Position numbers and translations under genes: made by a program. A stretch of 64,000 nucleotides of DNA from Corynebacterium pollutisoli (GTDB lineage: Bacteria > Actinomycetota > Actinomycetes > Mycobacteriales > Mycobacteriaceae): contig NZ_FXAR01000001.1 of the NCBI RefSeq assembly GCF_900177745.1, positions 434,001 to 498,000 on the forward strand, in the 5' to 3' direction. The notes under the pieces were generated by a model. The model made no database searches, was not told where the DNA came from, and saw nothing but the letters and a program-made list of their open reading frames with translations. Shown one piece after another: positions 26,642 to 37,750 of this stretch; position 1 is the first letter of the stretch, and each line of letters starts with the position of its first letter.

Positions 26642-27298
26642 GTGACCGTGAAGAAGACCCTCGTGTCCCTCGTGTCCCTCGCCCTCACCATCCCGTTGCT
26701 GACGGCGTGCGGCTCCGGCGAGACCGCGGAGAGCACCGCCACCGGCGTGCCCACGCAGAGCACCGTCACCTCCACCCGCTCCGTCGAGTCGAGCACCGAG
26801 GAGGAGACCACCACCGAGGAGGAGACCACCGAGGAGGAGACGGTCGAGGAGCCCACCGAGGAGGTCGTCGAGGAGCCTGCGCCGGAGGCCGCCCCCGTGG
26901 ATCCGATCCTGGAGGACCTCTACCAGGAGCCCGACCCGGTCCAGGGCGGGCACGAGCCCACCGAGGCCCAGCGGGCCGAGATCGAGCAGCTGGTCCACGG
27001 TGTCTACCAGGTGGAGACCTTCCACCAGTGGCTGCGCTACTTCCCCGACAACACCTGCCACGAGTTGCTCGCCGCCCAGGGTGGCGCGCAGGCCATGGAC
27101 CTCAACGGCATCCCGGACCAGCGCCTGGCCGACATGCCGATGTACGCCAACGCCAACCCGCACATCGCCTCGATCACCGACATCCAGGTCGACGGTGACC
27201 GTGCCTCCGCAGTGGTCACCGCCGTCTCCGCCGGCCAGTCCGAGACCCGCACCCAGCGCTACCTCCACGAGGACGGCCGCTGGAAGTTCTGCTCCTAG
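26642..27298 (+). CDS. Lipoprotein of unknown function
   Basis: A 218-residue exported lipoprotein. The signal peptide VKKTLVSLVSLALTIPLLTAC ends in the lipobox LTAC, so Lgt (also in this window) would modify the Cys. A Thr/Glu-rich linker follows (SSTEEETTTEEETTEEETVEE), then a folded C-terminal domain of about 110 residues (YQVETFHQWLRYFPDNTCHEL to RYLHEDGRWKFCS), with two cysteines that could pair. GTG 26642 is preceded by AGGAG at a rather long distance. It is followed immediately by a membrane-protein gene. Family not recognised. Confidence 0.85.
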   Translation: MTVKKTLVSLVSLALTIPLLTACGSGETAESTATGVPTQSTVTSTRSVESSTEEETTTEEETTEEETVEEPTEEVVEEPAPEAAPVDPILEDLYQEPDPVQGGHEPTEAQRAEIEQLVHGVYQVETFHQWLRYFPDNTCHELLAAQGGAQAMDLNGIPDQRLADMPMYANANPHIASITDIQVDGDRASAVVTAVSAGQSETRTQRYLHEDGRWKFCS

Positions 27299-27814
27299 AT
27301 GGCGATCCCACGCACGGTGGGCACCGCGGCGGGCGTCGCCGCGGTGTCCCTGCTCGTCTACAGCGCCGTCGGGGCGCTCTGGGGGCTGCTCCGCCCGGCC
27401 TACACCGGCACTTTCGCCGAGGGCGGGCAGGTTGTCATCGACTCCGCGGCCGCCAACGTCGAGTTCGTCTCCTTCGGCAGCTTCGTCGCCGCCACCGGGC
27501 TCCTCGCCGTCATCGTGTCCCTGAGTACCTACGTGCTGTCCCCGGCCACCCGCGGCCCGGGGATGCTGTGGTGGCTCATGGCGGTGGCCGTGTTCTCCGC
27601 CTTCTCCTTCCTGCAGGTCGGGACCGTGAGCGCCGGTCTGCTCCATGACATCGGCGACCCCCACCTGCTGTCCGAGGGTGACCGGCTGAGCATGGTGCCC
27701 GGGCTCGATCCCGGCGTCGGCTGGCTCGCGGCCCCCTTCCTCGCGGCCCTGGCCTACTGGTGCTCCGCCCTGGTGACCCCCGAGACGGAGCCCGGACAAC
27801 TCCCGATAGAGTGA
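27299..27814 (+). CDS. Four-helix membrane protein (possibly DUF2567-like)
   Basis: A 171-residue protein with four hydrophobic helices (near residues 8-30, 58-82, 90-112 and 142-160) and a short extracytoplasmic loop after the first. The pattern ALWGLLRPAYTG followed by a loop is reminiscent of DUF2567, but I am not sure. ATG 27299 follows the lipoprotein stop with no gap, so co-translation is likely. It precedes nadC by five bases. Confidence 0.75.
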   Translation: MAIPRTVGTAAGVAAVSLLVYSAVGALWGLLRPAYTGTFAEGGQVVIDSAAANVEFVSFGSFVAATGLLAVIVSLSTYVLSPATRGPGMLWWLMAVAVFSAFSFLQVGTVSAGLLHDIGDPHLLSEGDRLSMVPGLDPGVGWLAAPFLAALAYWCSALVTPETEPGQLPIE

Positions 27815-27819
27815 GGGGC

Positions 27820-28689
27820 ATGACGCCTCACTTCCCGACCGCCGACGTCGACCCGGAGGACGTCGACCGCCTCATCGCCCAGGCCCTCGACGAAGACCTC
27901 ACCTACGGCCCGGACATCACCAGTCGCGCGACCGTGCCCGCCGAGCACCGTTCCAGCGCGCGCATCGTCTCCCGCCGCCCGGGCACCATCGCGGGACTGT
28001 TCGTCGTCGACCGGGTGCTGCGCCAGGTGGCCACCTCCGACTTCCGCGTCGAGGAGGTCGCCCCCGACGGCACCCGCGTGGGCCCCGGGGACGTCGTCGC
28101 CCGCATCGAGGCCGGCACCCGGGACCTGCTCACCGCGGAGCGCACCCTGCTCAACCTGCTCACCCACCTGTCCGGCATCGCCTCCGCGACGGCGCAATGG
28201 GTCGACGCCGTCGAGGGCACCGGTGCCCGGATCCGCGACTCGCGCAAGACCCTCCCCGGGCTGCGCCTGCTGCAGAAGTACGCCGTCACCGTCGGCGGGG
28301 GAGTCAACCACCGCCTCGGTCTCGGCGACCGGGCGCTCATCAAGGACAACCACGTCATCGCCGCCGGCGGCGTGCTCGCGGCCTTCCGTGCCGTGCGGGA
28401 GCAGTTCCCGGACAAGTGGTGCGAGATCGAGGTGGACACCCTCGAGCAGCTCGACCAGCTCCTGCCGGAGAAACCCGACGAGATCCTGCTCGACAATTTC
28501 GAGCCGTGGATGGTGCAGGTCGCCGTACAGCGTCGCGACGCCGTGTCCCCCGACACCCTCCTCGAGGCCTCCGGTGGGCTCACCCTCGACGTCGCCGCCG
28601 ACTACGCCCGCACGGGCGTCGACTTCCTCGCCGTCGGCTCGCTCACGCACTCCGCCCCGGCGCTCGACCTGGGCCTCGACTTCGACTGA
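27820..28689 (+). CDS. nadC: Nicotinate-nucleotide diphosphorylase (carboxylating)
   Basis: Quinolinate phosphoribosyltransferase, the last step of de novo nicotinate mononucleotide synthesis. The 289-residue protein shows EDLTYGPDITSRATVP, TLLNLLTHLSGIAS, RDSRKTLPGLRLLQKYAVTVGGG, HRLGLGDRALIKDNH and EIEVDTLEQ, all standard. ATG 27820 has GAGGGG just upstream. It follows a lipoprotein and a membrane protein and is not with nadA or nadB. It converges directly on the YbjN-like gene, whose stop codon begins at the next base. Confidence 0.95.
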   Translation: MTPHFPTADVDPEDVDRLIAQALDEDLTYGPDITSRATVPAEHRSSARIVSRRPGTIAGLFVVDRVLRQVATSDFRVEEVAPDGTRVGPGDVVARIEAGTRDLLTAERTLLNLLTHLSGIASATAQWVDAVEGTGARIRDSRKTLPGLRLLQKYAVTVGGGVNHRLGLGDRALIKDNHVIAAGGVLAAFRAVREQFPDKWCEIEVDTLEQLDQLLPEKPDEILLDNFEPWMVQVAVQRRDAVSPDTLLEASGGLTLDVAADYARTGVDFLAVGSLTHSAPALDLGLDFD

Positions 28690-29769
28690 CTACGCGGGCC
28701 ACACCACCGCGGACTCACCCGTGGCGTCGGTGCTGATCTCGTCGATGGCGTGCAGCACCTGATTGATGGCGACTGCGGTGTTGTGCTCCAACTGCAGATC
28801 CGTCATGCCCTCGCGGACGGGGGCGGTGAACTCGACGCGGACCTGCAGTCCCTCGGCGTCCTCGTGGCAGAAGGCTTTCGTCGTCGTCGAGGACTCGTTC
28901 CAGTCGTTGCACAGCAGGAACATGCGCAGGAAGTCCGAGTCCGGGTCGAGCCCCGGATCCCAGTGCCCCTTGATGAGGTAGCTCGGCCCGTTGTCGAGGA
29001 AGAACCCGAAGAGGACGTCGTTGATCCAGGCGATGATCACGTCCTCGTCGCCGTGGGTCTTCTCGATCCCCAGAGCCGACAGCGCCTCCCGCACCCGGTC
29101 GAGGGAGACGTCGACGGGGGTGTCCTCGTCGGCACCGTCGGGGGTGTCCCAGTCGTGGTCGGTGCTCATGCTGGCGGAGTACTCCTCGTCGGGGGCGCCG
29201 GGGTCGATGTCGTCCTGGCTGCGGCGGTGGTCGATGTCGCGCAGGCGCACGACGTCGTCGTCAAGCTTGTTCACGCCCACGTGGCGGTCTCGGGGGAGCG
29301 GGCCGTTGAGGGCGGCGGTGTCCTGCTTGCGGCGCAGGGCGACGTTGTCCTCCGACTCGGGCATGGCCAGGTCGGGCAGGTCCTCGATGAGGTGGTCGAC
29401 GGCCAGGCGGGCGGTCTCCATGGACAACCGCACGAAGTCGGCCAGCTGCTCCGGGGTGAGCCCGGCACCGCTGAGCAGGCTGGAGCGGGCGTGGAGGCTG
29501 ACGGCCGCCTCGTCGCCGACGCGGAGGGAGACGGTGGGGCCGAGGCGCTCGTGATTCCAGGCGGTGATGGTCCGCGCCAGGTCGCCGGTGTGCTCCATGC
29601 CGATGGTGTTGCGCAGTTCCGTGTCGAAGACCAGCGCCTGCGCATTGCGCTCGTCGAGGTAGGCGATGACGATGTGGTCGTGCCACGGGAACACTAGTCG
29701 GTCGGCGCCCACGTAACAGTGGAATCCGAACGACTCGGCGGCGACGTACACCTCCGTCAGGGTGACCAT
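28690..29769 (-). CDS. Tandem YbjN-like domain protein
   Basis: A 359-residue cytosolic protein with two related halves. The first, residues 1-125 (VTLTEVYVAAESFGFHCYVGA, FDTELRNTIGMEH), and the last 130 residues (LDRVREALSALGIEK, LRMFLLCNDWNESSTTTKAF, NTAVAINQVLHAIDE) each resemble a YbjN/type III chaperone-like fold, joined by an acidic linker of about 90 residues. YbjN proteins in actinobacteria have no settled role. ATG 29769 has GGAGG ten bases upstream. It is divergent from hisD. Confidence 0.78.
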   Translation of the reverse strand: MVTLTEVYVAAESFGFHCYVGADRLVFPWHDHIVIAYLDERNAQALVFDTELRNTIGMEHTGDLARTITAWNHERLGPTVSLRVGDEAAVSLHARSSLLSGAGLTPEQLADFVRLSMETARLAVDHLIEDLPDLAMPESEDNVALRRKQDTAALNGPLPRDRHVGVNKLDDDVVRLRDIDHRRSQDDIDPGAPDEEYSASMSTDHDWDTPDGADEDTPVDVSLDRVREALSALGIEKTHGDEDVIIAWINDVLFGFFLDNGPSYLIKGHWDPGLDPDSDFLRMFLLCNDWNESSTTTKAFCHEDAEGLQVRVEFTAPVREGMTDLQLEHNTAVAINQVLHAIDEISTDATGESAVVWPA

Positions 29770-29828
29770 CGGGCTGACACCTCCAGGGGTTGTGCGGGCC
29801 TTCCAGGAAGGGGCGGCTCCGTAAGTCC

Positions 29829-29834
29829 TACAAT
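29829..29834 (+). promoter_or_regulatory. -10 box of hisD
   Basis: TACAAT fits the actinobacterial TANANT consensus well. It lies 36 bases before hisD ATG, leaving room for a transcript with a short leader and the Shine-Dalgarno AGGAG at about 29857. The gap to the divergent YbjN-like gene is only 101 bases, so there is little space for a long leader RNA of the kind reported for hisDCB of C. glutamicum. No clear -35 box. Confidence 0.65.
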
Positions 29835-29870
29835 AGGGCAATACAGTGCCGACCTAGGAGAACTTTCACG

Positions 29871-31175
29871 ATGCTCAATGTCATCGACCTGCGCGGTCGT
29901 ACCCCGTCCACCAGCGAGCTGCGCCGCGCCCTGCCCCGCGGCGGCACCGACGTCAACGCGGTGCTGCCCACCGTGGCCCCCATCGTGGAGGCGGTGCGGG
30001 AGCGCGGCGCGGAGGCGGCCCTGGAGTACGGCGAGAAGTTCGACGGCGTCAATCCGGCGTCGGTGCGGGTGCCGGCGGAGCTGTTCGAGCGCGCCGTCGG
30101 GACGCTCGACGAGGACGTCATCGAGGCGATGCAGGAGGCGATCTCCCGCGTGCGGGCGGTCCACGCCGACCAGAAGCCGGCGTCGCACACCACCACCCTG
30201 GGGGAGGGGGCGACGGTGACCGAGGTGCACATCCCGATCGAGCGCGTCGGCCTCTACGTCCCGGGCGGCAAGGCCGTGTACCCGTCGAGCGTCATCATGA
30301 ACGTCGTCCCCGCGCAGGAGGCCGGCTGCACCTCCCTCGTCGTCGCGTCCCCGCCGCAGGCGGATCACGACGGGTGGCCGCACCCCACCATCCTCGCCGC
30401 CTGCCACCTGCTGGGCGTCGACGAGGTGTGGGCCGTCGGTGGCGCCCAGGCCGTGGCCCTGCTGGCCTACGGTGACGAGGGTCTCGAGCCGGTCGACATC
30501 ATCACCGGCCCGGGCAACATCTTCGTCACCGCGGCGAAGCGCCTGGTCAACGGCGTCGTCGGCATCGACGCCGAGGCCGGCCCATCGGAGATCGCCATCC
30601 TCGCCGACGATTCGGCCGACCCCGTCTACATCGCCTACGACCTCATCTCCCAGGCCGAGCACGACGATCTCGCGGCGTCCGTCCTCATCACCGACTCGGA
30701 GGAGCTGGCGCGCACCGTCGACAAGGAGATCGACGAGCGCTACACCGTCACCCGCAACGCCGACCGCGTCGCCGGGGCGCTTCGGGGCCAGCAGTCCGGC
30801 ATCGTGCTCGTCGACGATCTCGAGCAGGGCATCGCCGTCGCCGACGCCTATGCCGCCGAGCACCTGGAGATCCACACCGAGAACGCCCGCGAGGTCGCCG
30901 AGCGCATCCGTCACGCCGGCGCCATCTTCGTCGGCTCCTACTCGCCGGTCCCGCTGGGCGACTACGCCGCGGGCTCCAACCACGTCCTGCCGACCTCCGG
31001 CACGGCGCGCTTCTCCTCCGGCCTGTCCACCCACACCTTCCTCCGTGAGGTCAACCTCATCGAGTACGACCGCACCGCCCTCAAGGAGATCGGCCCGCAC
31101 ATCATCGCGCTGGCCGACGCCGAGGACCTCCCGGCCCACGGCGAGTCCATCCGCGCCCGATTCGAGGTGATGTAG
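29871..31175 (+). CDS. hisD: Histidinol dehydrogenase
   Basis: Last two oxidations of histidine synthesis, zinc- and NAD-dependent. The 434-residue protein shows [34 protein letters not shown], the zinc segment [11 protein letters not shown] (Gln and His ligands) and [13 protein letters not shown] 29871 follows AGGAG and has its own -10 box. First gene of the hisDCB unit; hisC starts directly after its stop. Confidence 0.97.
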   Translation: MLNVIDLRGRTPSTSELRRALPRGGTDVNAVLPTVAPIVEAVRERGAEAALEYGEKFDGVNPASVRVPAELFERAVGTLDEDVIEAMQEAISRVRAVHADQKPASHTTTLGEGATVTEVHIPIERVGLYVPGGKAVYPSSVIMNVVPAQEAGCTSLVVASPPQADHDGWPHPTILAACHLLGVDEVWAVGGAQAVALLAYGDEGLEPVDIITGPGNIFVTAAKRLVNGVVGIDAEAGPSEIAILADDSADPVYIAYDLISQAEHDDLAASVLITDSEELARTVDKEIDERYTVTRNADRVAGALRGQQSGIVLVDDLEQGIAVADAYAAEHLEIHTENAREVAERIRHAGAIFVGSYSPVPLGDYAAGSNHVLPTSGTARFSSGLSTHTFLREVNLIEYDRTALKEIGPHIIALADAEDLPAHGESIRARFEVM

Positions 31176-32276
<1,101 letters not shown>

Positions 32277-32879
32277 GTGACCGACCGCATCGGACGTTCC
32301 ACCCGGACGACCTCGGAGTCCGACATCACCGTCGAGATCAACCTCGACGGCACCGGCCGCGCCGACATCGACACCGGCCTGCCCTTCTTCGACCACATGC
32401 TCACCGCCTTCGCGGTGCACGGGTCCTTCGACCTCACCGTGCACGCGAAGGGTGACATCGAGATCGACGCGCACCACACCGTCGAGGACACCGCCATCGT
32501 CCTCGGCCGCGCGCTTCTCGACGCCGTGGGCGACAAGGCCGGCATCCGGCGTTTCGGTTCCCGCCAGCTCCCGATGGACGAGACCCTCGTCGAGTCGGTG
32601 GTGGACATCTCCGGCCGCCCCTACTTCGTCATGCGCGGCGAGCCGGACCACATGATCACCTCCGTCATCGGCGGGCACTACGCCACGGTGATCAACGAGC
32701 ACTTCTTTGAGACGCTCGCGCTCAACTCCCGCATCACCCTGCACGTCATCTGCCACCACGGCCGCGATCCGCACCACATCACCGAGGCCGAGTACAAGGC
32801 CGTCGCCCGCGCCCTGCGGGAGGCAGTGGAGTTCGACCCGCGCGTCGAGGGCGTGCCCTCCACCAAGGGAGCGCTGTAA
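32277..32879 (+). CDS. hisB: Imidazoleglycerol-phosphate dehydratase
   Basis: A 200-residue single-domain dehydratase (no fused phosphatase, as in all actinobacteria). The metal-binding repeats [11 protein letters not shown] and [13 protein letters not shown] and the LPFFDHML segment are present. GTG 32277 follows the hisC stop (TAAGTG). GCTTCTCGACG at 32513 encodes its LLDA through CTT. Followed by the small membrane-protein gene after three bases. Confidence 0.97.
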   Translation: MTDRIGRSTRTTSESDITVEINLDGTGRADIDTGLPFFDHMLTAFAVHGSFDLTVHAKGDIEIDAHHTVEDTAIVLGRALLDAVGDKAGIRRFGSRQLPMDETLVESVVDISGRPYFVMRGEPDHMITSVIGGHYATVINEHFFETLALNSRITLHVICHHGRDPHHITEAEYKAVARALREAVEFDPRVEGVPSTKGAL

Positions 32880-32882
32880 AAA

Positions 32883-33089
32883 GTGCTCTCTATTGCTACG
32901 GTGGCTCAGGACAGCCAGGGCGGCAGCAACTGGCTTGTCTACCTGCTGTTCATCGTCGCCGGCCTGCTGGTCGGCGCCACCTGGTCCGCGTACCAGTCGG
33001 GCAGCCGGCCGTTGACGATTTTTCTGGCCCTGTGTTCCGCCGTGGCGTTCGCAGGTGCCGTGTTCTGGATGATGGGAGCGATGGGCTAA
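32883..33089 (+). CDS. Small two-helix membrane protein of the his operon
   Basis: A 68-residue protein with two hydrophobic helices (VYLLFIVAGLLVGATW and TIFLALCSAVAFAGAVFWMM). It occupies the same place as the small open frame between hisB and the transporter gene in the C. glutamicum his cluster. GTG 32883 is three bases after hisB and its stop touches the next GTG. Role unknown. Confidence 0.8.
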   Translation: MLSIATVAQDSQGGSNWLVYLLFIVAGLLVGATWSAYQSGSRPLTIFLALCSAVAFAGAVFWMMGAMG

Positions 33090-34370
33090 GTGGCACAGAC
33101 GGGACTGACACGTGCGGAGATCGAGAACCTCGACAGCATGTGGAAGGCCCCGGGGTTCGTGCCCACCCTCGTCGCGGTGTTCGCGGCCTTCGGCGCCTGG
33201 TCGCTGCTGCTGCCCGTGATCCCGCTGGCCGCGCTCGATGCCGGCCACTCCGCCACCATCGCCGGCGCCACCACCGGCATCTTCATGGCCGCGACGGTGG
33301 CCACCCAGATCTTCACCCCGGCGATGCTGCGCCGCATCGGCTACAACCCGGTCATGGTGGCCGCCGCCTTCATGCTCGGCGTCCCGGCGTTGGGCCACCT
33401 GCTCGACGACGCCGTCTGGGCCCTGCTGCTTTTCTCCGCCCTGCGCGGCGTCGGTTTCGGCGCGCTCACCGTCGCCGAGTCGGCGCTCATCGCGGAGCTG
33501 GTGCCCGCCCGTTTCCTCGGTAAGGCCTCCGGCATGCTCGGCGTGTTCGTCGGCGTCGCCCAGATGGTGTTCCTGCCGCTCGGCCTGTGGACGGCCGGGC
33601 AGTTCGGCTACGGCTCCGTGTATATCGCGGCAGCGGTGGTCGCTCTCATCGCGGCCGTCATGTGCCTGCGCATACCAAGGATCCGGGCGCAGGAGACGTC
33701 GCGGGAGAAGGCGGACGTGTCCATGTGGAAGCTCGTCCTGGTCCCGGCGGTGGCCGTCAACAGCCTGTCCATGAGCTTCGGCGCGGTCTCCTCCTTCCTG
33801 CCCGCCGCCGTGCAGGAACTCGATCCCGTCACCGGAGCCGTCATCGGCGGTTTCATGCTGTCGATCACCGGCGGCGCGGCTATGGCCCTGCGCTACTTCT
33901 CCGGCATCGTCGCCGACCGGGCGGGCCGCGCCGGTGTGACGATGATCCCCGGCCAGCTCATGGGATTCGGCGGTGTGGCGCTCATGGCGCTGGTCATCGC
34001 CAACGGGTGGTCCGTGTGGTGGCTCGTCCTGGCCGGTGTCCTCTTCGGCGGCGGCTTCGGCATGGTGCAGAACGAGGCCCTGCTGGAGATGTTCCAGCGT
34101 CTGCCACGCACGAAGGTCTCCGAGGCCTCCGCCGTGTGGAACATGGCCTACGACGCCGGCACCGGCATCGGGTCCTTCGTCCTCGGATTCGTCGCGGCGC
34201 GGGCCGCCTACTCCGGCGCGTACACGGTGGCGGCGGCGATCGTGGCGGTGGGCATCCTCGCGACGCTCACCGACCGCTACCTCGGCGCGCACCGCGTCAC
34301 CGAGCACAACAACATCCGTACCCGTCTGCGCCAGATCCCGGTGCCCCGTCGTCCACGGCGCCGGAGGTAG
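33090..34370 (+). CDS. MFS transporter of the his operon
   Basis: A 426-residue major facilitator with about twelve helices, including LRGVGFGALTVAESALIAELVP and FGGGFGMVQNEALLEMF. The C-terminus is basic. GTG 33090 is adjacent to the stop of the small membrane gene. Position at the end of the hisDCB unit suggests, but does not show, export or uptake of histidine or an intermediate. The hisH promoter follows. Confidence 0.88.
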   Translation: MAQTGLTRAEIENLDSMWKAPGFVPTLVAVFAAFGAWSLLLPVIPLAALDAGHSATIAGATTGIFMAATVATQIFTPAMLRRIGYNPVMVAAAFMLGVPALGHLLDDAVWALLLFSALRGVGFGALTVAESALIAELVPARFLGKASGMLGVFVGVAQMVFLPLGLWTAGQFGYGSVYIAAAVVALIAAVMCLRIPRIRAQETSREKADVSMWKLVLVPAVAVNSLSMSFGAVSSFLPAAVQELDPVTGAVIGGFMLSITGGAAMALRYFSGIVADRAGRAGVTMIPGQLMGFGGVALMALVIANGWSVWWLVLAGVLFGGGFGMVQNEALLEMFQRLPRTKVSEASAVWNMAYDAGTGIGSFVLGFVAARAAYSGAYTVAAAIVAVGILATLTDRYLGAHRVTEHNNIRTRLRQIPVPRRPRRRR

Positions 34371-34408
34371 CGGGCGAGGTCACGGAATCCGGCCGACACC
34401 CCTAGGAC

Positions 34409-34414
34409 TACACT
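34409..34414 (+). promoter_or_regulatory. -10 box of hisH (leaderless start)
   Basis: TACACT ends seven bases before the hisH ATG with no Shine-Dalgarno between. This places the expected transcription start at the start codon and agrees with hisHA-impA-hisFI being a separate unit from hisDCB in C. glutamicum. Confidence 0.65.
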
Positions 34415-34421
34415 TTCCCCC

Positions 34422-35057
34422 ATGGCAAAAACCGTCGCCCTCCTCGACTACGGCTCCGGCAACCTGCGCTCCGCACACCGGGCACTGGAGAAGGTCGGGG
34501 CCGAGGTCACCGTCACCTCCGATCCGCAGATCTCCGTCAACGCCGACGGGCTCCTCGTCCCCGGCGTCGGCGCGTTCGCCGCCTGCATGGCCGGTCTCAA
34601 CGCTATCCACGGCGCCCGCATCATCGGCCAGCGACTCGCCGGCGGCCGCCCGGTCATGGGCATCTGCGTCGGCATGCAGATCCTCTTCGACGAGGGCCAC
34701 GAGCACGGCGTCCACTCGAAGGGGGCGGGGGAGTGGCCGGGTGCGGTCGAGCGCCTGCACGCCGACATCCTCCCCCACATGGGGTGGAACACAGTCGAGC
34801 GTGCGGCCGACTCCCAGATGTTCGCCGAGCTCTCCGAGGAGGAGCGCTTCTACTTCGTCCACTCCTATGGCGTCCGCGACTGGACCCTGGAGACCGACGA
34901 TCTGACCACCCCGCCGTCCGTCGCCTGGGCGCAGCACGAAGGGGACCGCTTTGTCGCCGCCGTGGAGAACGGCCCGCTGTGGGCCACCCAGTTCCACCCG
35001 GAGAAGTCCGGCGATGCTGGCCTGCAACTGCTGTTCAACTGGGTCGACACCCTGTAG
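34422..35057 (+). CDS. hisH: Imidazole glycerol phosphate synthase, glutaminase subunit
   Basis: Class I glutamine amidotransferase of 211 residues that supplies ammonia to HisF. The catalytic Cys is in [14 protein letters not shown] and the His/Glu pair in TQFHPEKSG; the start [13 protein letters not shown] is typical. ATG 34422 has TACACT seven bases before it. First gene of the hisHA-impA-hisFI unit. Confidence 0.97.
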   Translation: MAKTVALLDYGSGNLRSAHRALEKVGAEVTVTSDPQISVNADGLLVPGVGAFAACMAGLNAIHGARIIGQRLAGGRPVMGICVGMQILFDEGHEHGVHSKGAGEWPGAVERLHADILPHMGWNTVERAADSQMFAELSEEERFYFVHSYGVRDWTLETDDLTTPPSVAWAQHEGDRFVAAVENGPLWATQFHPEKSGDAGLQLLFNWVDTL

Positions 35058-35075
35058 AGGTTAGGATTGACCACC

Positions 35076-35816
35076 ATGAGCGATTTCACTCTTCTTCCCG
35101 CCGTTGACGTGGTCGACGGCCAGGCCGTGCGACTGGATCAGGGCGAGGCCGGCACCGAGAAGTCCTACGGCTCCCCGCTGGAGGCCGCCCTCGAGTGGCA
35201 GGCGCAGGGAGCGGAGTGGCTGCACTTCGTCGACCTCGACGCCGCCTTCGGCCGCGGCTCCAACCATGAGCTCATGGCGGAGATCACCCGCCAGCTGGAC
35301 ATCAAGGTGGAGCTCACCGGCGGCATCCGCGACGACGCCTCCCTCGAGCGGGCCCTGGCCACCGGTGCCACCCGCGTCAACATCGGCACCGCCGCCCTGG
35401 AGAAGCCGGAGTGGATCGCCGAGGTGCTCAGGTCCCACGGTGACCAGGTCGCCGTCGACATCGCCGTCCGCGAGATCGACGGCGAGTGGCGCACCCGCGG
35501 CAACGGCTGGGTCTCCGACGGCGGTGACCTGTGGGAGGTCCTCGAGCGTCTCGACGCCGCGGGCTGCTCCCGTTTCGTCGTCACCGACGTGTCCAAGGAC
35601 GGCACCCTCGCCGGCCCCAACGTCCAGCTCCTGCGCGAGGTGGCCGCCGCCACCGACGCGAAGATCGTCGCCTCCGGCGGCATCTCCGTCCTCGACGACG
35701 TCGTCGAACTGGCGAGGTACACCGACGAGGGCATCGACTCCGCCATCATCGGCAAGGCCCTGTACGAGGGACGATTCACGCTGCGGGAGGCACTCGCGGC
35801 CGTCGACAAGCAGTAG
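35076..35816 (+). CDS. hisA: Phosphoribosylformimino-AICAR phosphate isomerase
   Basis: TIM-barrel isomerase of 246 residues: [49 protein letters not shown] and [12 protein letters not shown]. In many actinobacteria the same gene (priA) also serves tryptophan synthesis, but Corynebacterium is known to have a separate trpF and a His-only enzyme. ATG 35076 was preferred to TTG 35067; AGGA lies ten bases upstream. GTCGACAAGC at its last codons is one copy of the dispersed word. Confidence 0.95.
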   Translation: MSDFTLLPAVDVVDGQAVRLDQGEAGTEKSYGSPLEAALEWQAQGAEWLHFVDLDAAFGRGSNHELMAEITRQLDIKVELTGGIRDDASLERALATGATRVNIGTAALEKPEWIAEVLRSHGDQVAVDIAVREIDGEWRTRGNGWVSDGGDLWEVLERLDAAGCSRFVVTDVSKDGTLAGPNVQLLREVAAATDAKIVASGGISVLDDVVELARYTDEGIDSAIIGKALYEGRFTLREALAAVDKQ

Positions 35817-35818
35817 TC

Positions 35819-36607
35819 ATGGACGCCCGGGAACTGCTCGCTGTCGCGGAAGCGGTGTGCGACGACGCGGAGAGGATGTTCCTCGCCGGCGTCGGCTCCG
35901 ACCCTGCCGCGATGAAGAGCCCGGGCGACTTCGCCACCGAGGTGGACCTCGCCATCGAGGCCTACCTGCGGCAGTCCCTCACCCAGTTCACCGGTATCCC
36001 CGTGCTGGGGGAGGAGGCCGGCGGCAGCTACAGCCACGACGCCGTGTGGATCGTCGACCCCATCGACGGCACCGCCAACTACGCGGCCGGCAACCCGATG
36101 TGCGCGATCCTCATCAGCCTGCTCGTCGACGACCAACCCGTCGCCGCCATCACCTCCATGCCTCTGCTGGGCCGCCGTCTCACCGCCTTCGAGGGTGGGC
36201 AGGTGCGCCTCAACGGCCAGCCCCTCACCCCGCTGAGCGAGGCCGACCAGCTCGTCGCTCAGGTCGGTTTCTCCTCGGTGGCGTCCCAGGTGCGCTCCCA
36301 GTTCCCCTCCCTGCTGCGCCAGGGCCTGCTCGCGGAACTCGCCGCCACGTACCTGCGGCCCCGGATCACCGGCTCCGTCGGCGTCGACCTCGCGTTCACC
36401 GCGCAGGGCATCTTCGGCGGTGCGGTGAGCTTCTCCCCGCACGTGTGGGACAACGCCGCCGGTGTCATGCTCATCCGCGCCAACGGCGGGGTGGTCACCG
36501 ACATCGAGGGCAACGAGTGGACCCCGCGCTCCATCGGCGTGGTGGCGGGTACCGCGCGGGCGCACGAGGCCATCATGAGTACGATGGACGGGATCCTGAA
36601 TTCCTGA
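35819..36607 (+). CDS. impA: Inositol-monophosphatase family phosphatase of the his cluster
   Basis: A 262-residue Mg-dependent phosphatase. Metal-site motifs are [23 protein letters not shown] and [17 protein letters not shown]. Placed between hisA and hisF as in C. glutamicum, where this gene is called impA and the main histidinol-phosphate phosphatase (hisN) lies elsewhere; a back-up role in that step is possible. ATG 35819 begins two bases after the hisA stop. Confidence 0.88.
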   Translation: MDARELLAVAEAVCDDAERMFLAGVGSDPAAMKSPGDFATEVDLAIEAYLRQSLTQFTGIPVLGEEAGGSYSHDAVWIVDPIDGTANYAAGNPMCAILISLLVDDQPVAAITSMPLLGRRLTAFEGGQVRLNGQPLTPLSEADQLVAQVGFSSVASQVRSQFPSLLRQGLLAELAATYLRPRITGSVGVDLAFTAQGIFGGAVSFSPHVWDNAAGVMLIRANGGVVTDIEGNEWTPRSIGVVAGTARAHEAIMSTMDGILNS

Positions 36608-36624
36608 ATGAAAGGGGCGGATTC

Positions 36625-37389
36625 ATGGCCGTCGCCATCCGCGTCATTCCCTGCCTGGACGTCGACAATGGTCGCGTGGTCAAGGGCGTCAACTTCGAGA
36701 ACCTCCGCGACGCCGGTGACCCCGTCGAACTCGCCGCCCGCTACAACCAGGAGGGCGCCGACGAGCTCACCTTCCTCGACGTCTCCGCCTCCAAGGACGG
36801 CCGCGGCACCATGCTCGAGGTGGTCAAGCGCACCGCCGAGCAGGTGTTCATCCCGCTCACCGTCGGTGGCGGCGTGCGTTCCGTCGAGGACGTCGACCAG
36901 CTGTTGCGCGCGGGCGCCGACAAGGTCTCCGTCAACACCTCCGCCATCGCCCGCCCGGAGCTCCTCCGCGAGCTGGCCGACCAGTTCGGCTCCCAGTGCA
37001 TCGTCCTGTCCGTCGACGCCCGCCGCGCGGCCGACCAGCCCTCCGGCTTCGAGGTGACCACCCACGGTGGCACGAAGTCCGCCGGCCTCGACGCGATCGA
37101 GTGGGCGAAGACCGGCGAGGAGCTCGGCGTCGGCGAGATCCTGCTCAACTCCATGGACGGCGACGGCACCAAGGACGGCTTCGACCTCGAGCTGCTGCGC
37201 CTGGTCCGTGAGGCCGTCTCCGTCCCCGTCATCGCCTCCGGCGGGGCGGGCAGGGCCGAGCACTTCCCGCCCGCCGTCGAGGCCGGCGCCAACGCCGTGC
37301 TCGCCGCCACCATCTTCCACTTCGGTGAGGTCACCATCGCCGAGGTCAAGGACGCGCTCGCCGACGCCGGCCACGAGGTCCGTCGATGA
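36625..37389 (+). CDS. hisF: Imidazole glycerol phosphate synthase, cyclase subunit
   Basis: TIM-barrel cyclase of 254 residues, partner of HisH. It shows [65 protein letters not shown] and [12 protein letters not shown] 36625 follows a GGGGCGG stretch. Its stop overlaps the hisI start as ATGA. A much longer open frame that enters from the hisA region in the same frame is not a fusion; it is chance openness upstream. Confidence 0.97.
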   Translation: MAVAIRVIPCLDVDNGRVVKGVNFENLRDAGDPVELAARYNQEGADELTFLDVSASKDGRGTMLEVVKRTAEQVFIPLTVGGGVRSVEDVDQLLRAGADKVSVNTSAIARPELLRELADQFGSQCIVLSVDARRAADQPSGFEVTTHGGTKSAGLDAIEWAKTGEELGVGEILLNSMDGDGTKDGFDLELLRLVREAVSVPVIASGGAGRAEHFPPAVEAGANAVLAATIFHFGEVTIAEVKDALADAGHEVRR

Positions 37390-37745
37390 GCTCCGACAAC
37401 CCCGCCGACTACAAGCTCGACCCGGTCATCGCCGCCCGGCTGAAACTCAACGACGCCGGACTGCTGCCCGCCGTCGTCCAGGCCGACGGCACCGGGGAGG
37501 TCCTCATGATGGCGTGGATGGACGCCCACGCCCTCGCGTACACCCTGGCCACCCGCCGCGGCACCTACTACTCCCGCTCCCGCGACGAGTACTGGATCAA
37601 GGGCCTGACCTCCGGCCACACCCAGGAGGTCACCGGCGTGCGCCTCGACTGCGACGGAGACACCGTCCTGGTCACCGTCAGGCAGGTCGGCGGCGCCTGC
37701 CACACCGGCGACCGCACCTGCTTCGACGCCGACGAACTGCTGTAG
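37386..37745 (+). CDS. hisI: Phosphoribosyl-AMP cyclohydrolase
   Basis: Zinc enzyme of 119 residues, single domain (no fused hisE). Ligand motifs are [21 protein letters not shown] and [11 protein letters not shown] 37386 overlaps hisF by four bases. The pyrophosphatase hisE is not in the window. Confidence 0.97.
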   Translation: MSSDNPADYKLDPVIAARLKLNDAGLLPAVVQADGTGEVLMMAWMDAHALAYTLATRRGTYYSRSRDEYWIKGLTSGHTQEVTGVRLDCDGDTVLVTVRQVGGACHTGDRTCFDADELL

Positions 37746-37750
37746 GCCCC

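Noticed and set aside
35104..37389. Apparent long protein ending as HisF
   Set aside because: The upstream two thirds are frame shadows of hisA and impA; HisF has its own ATG at 36625.
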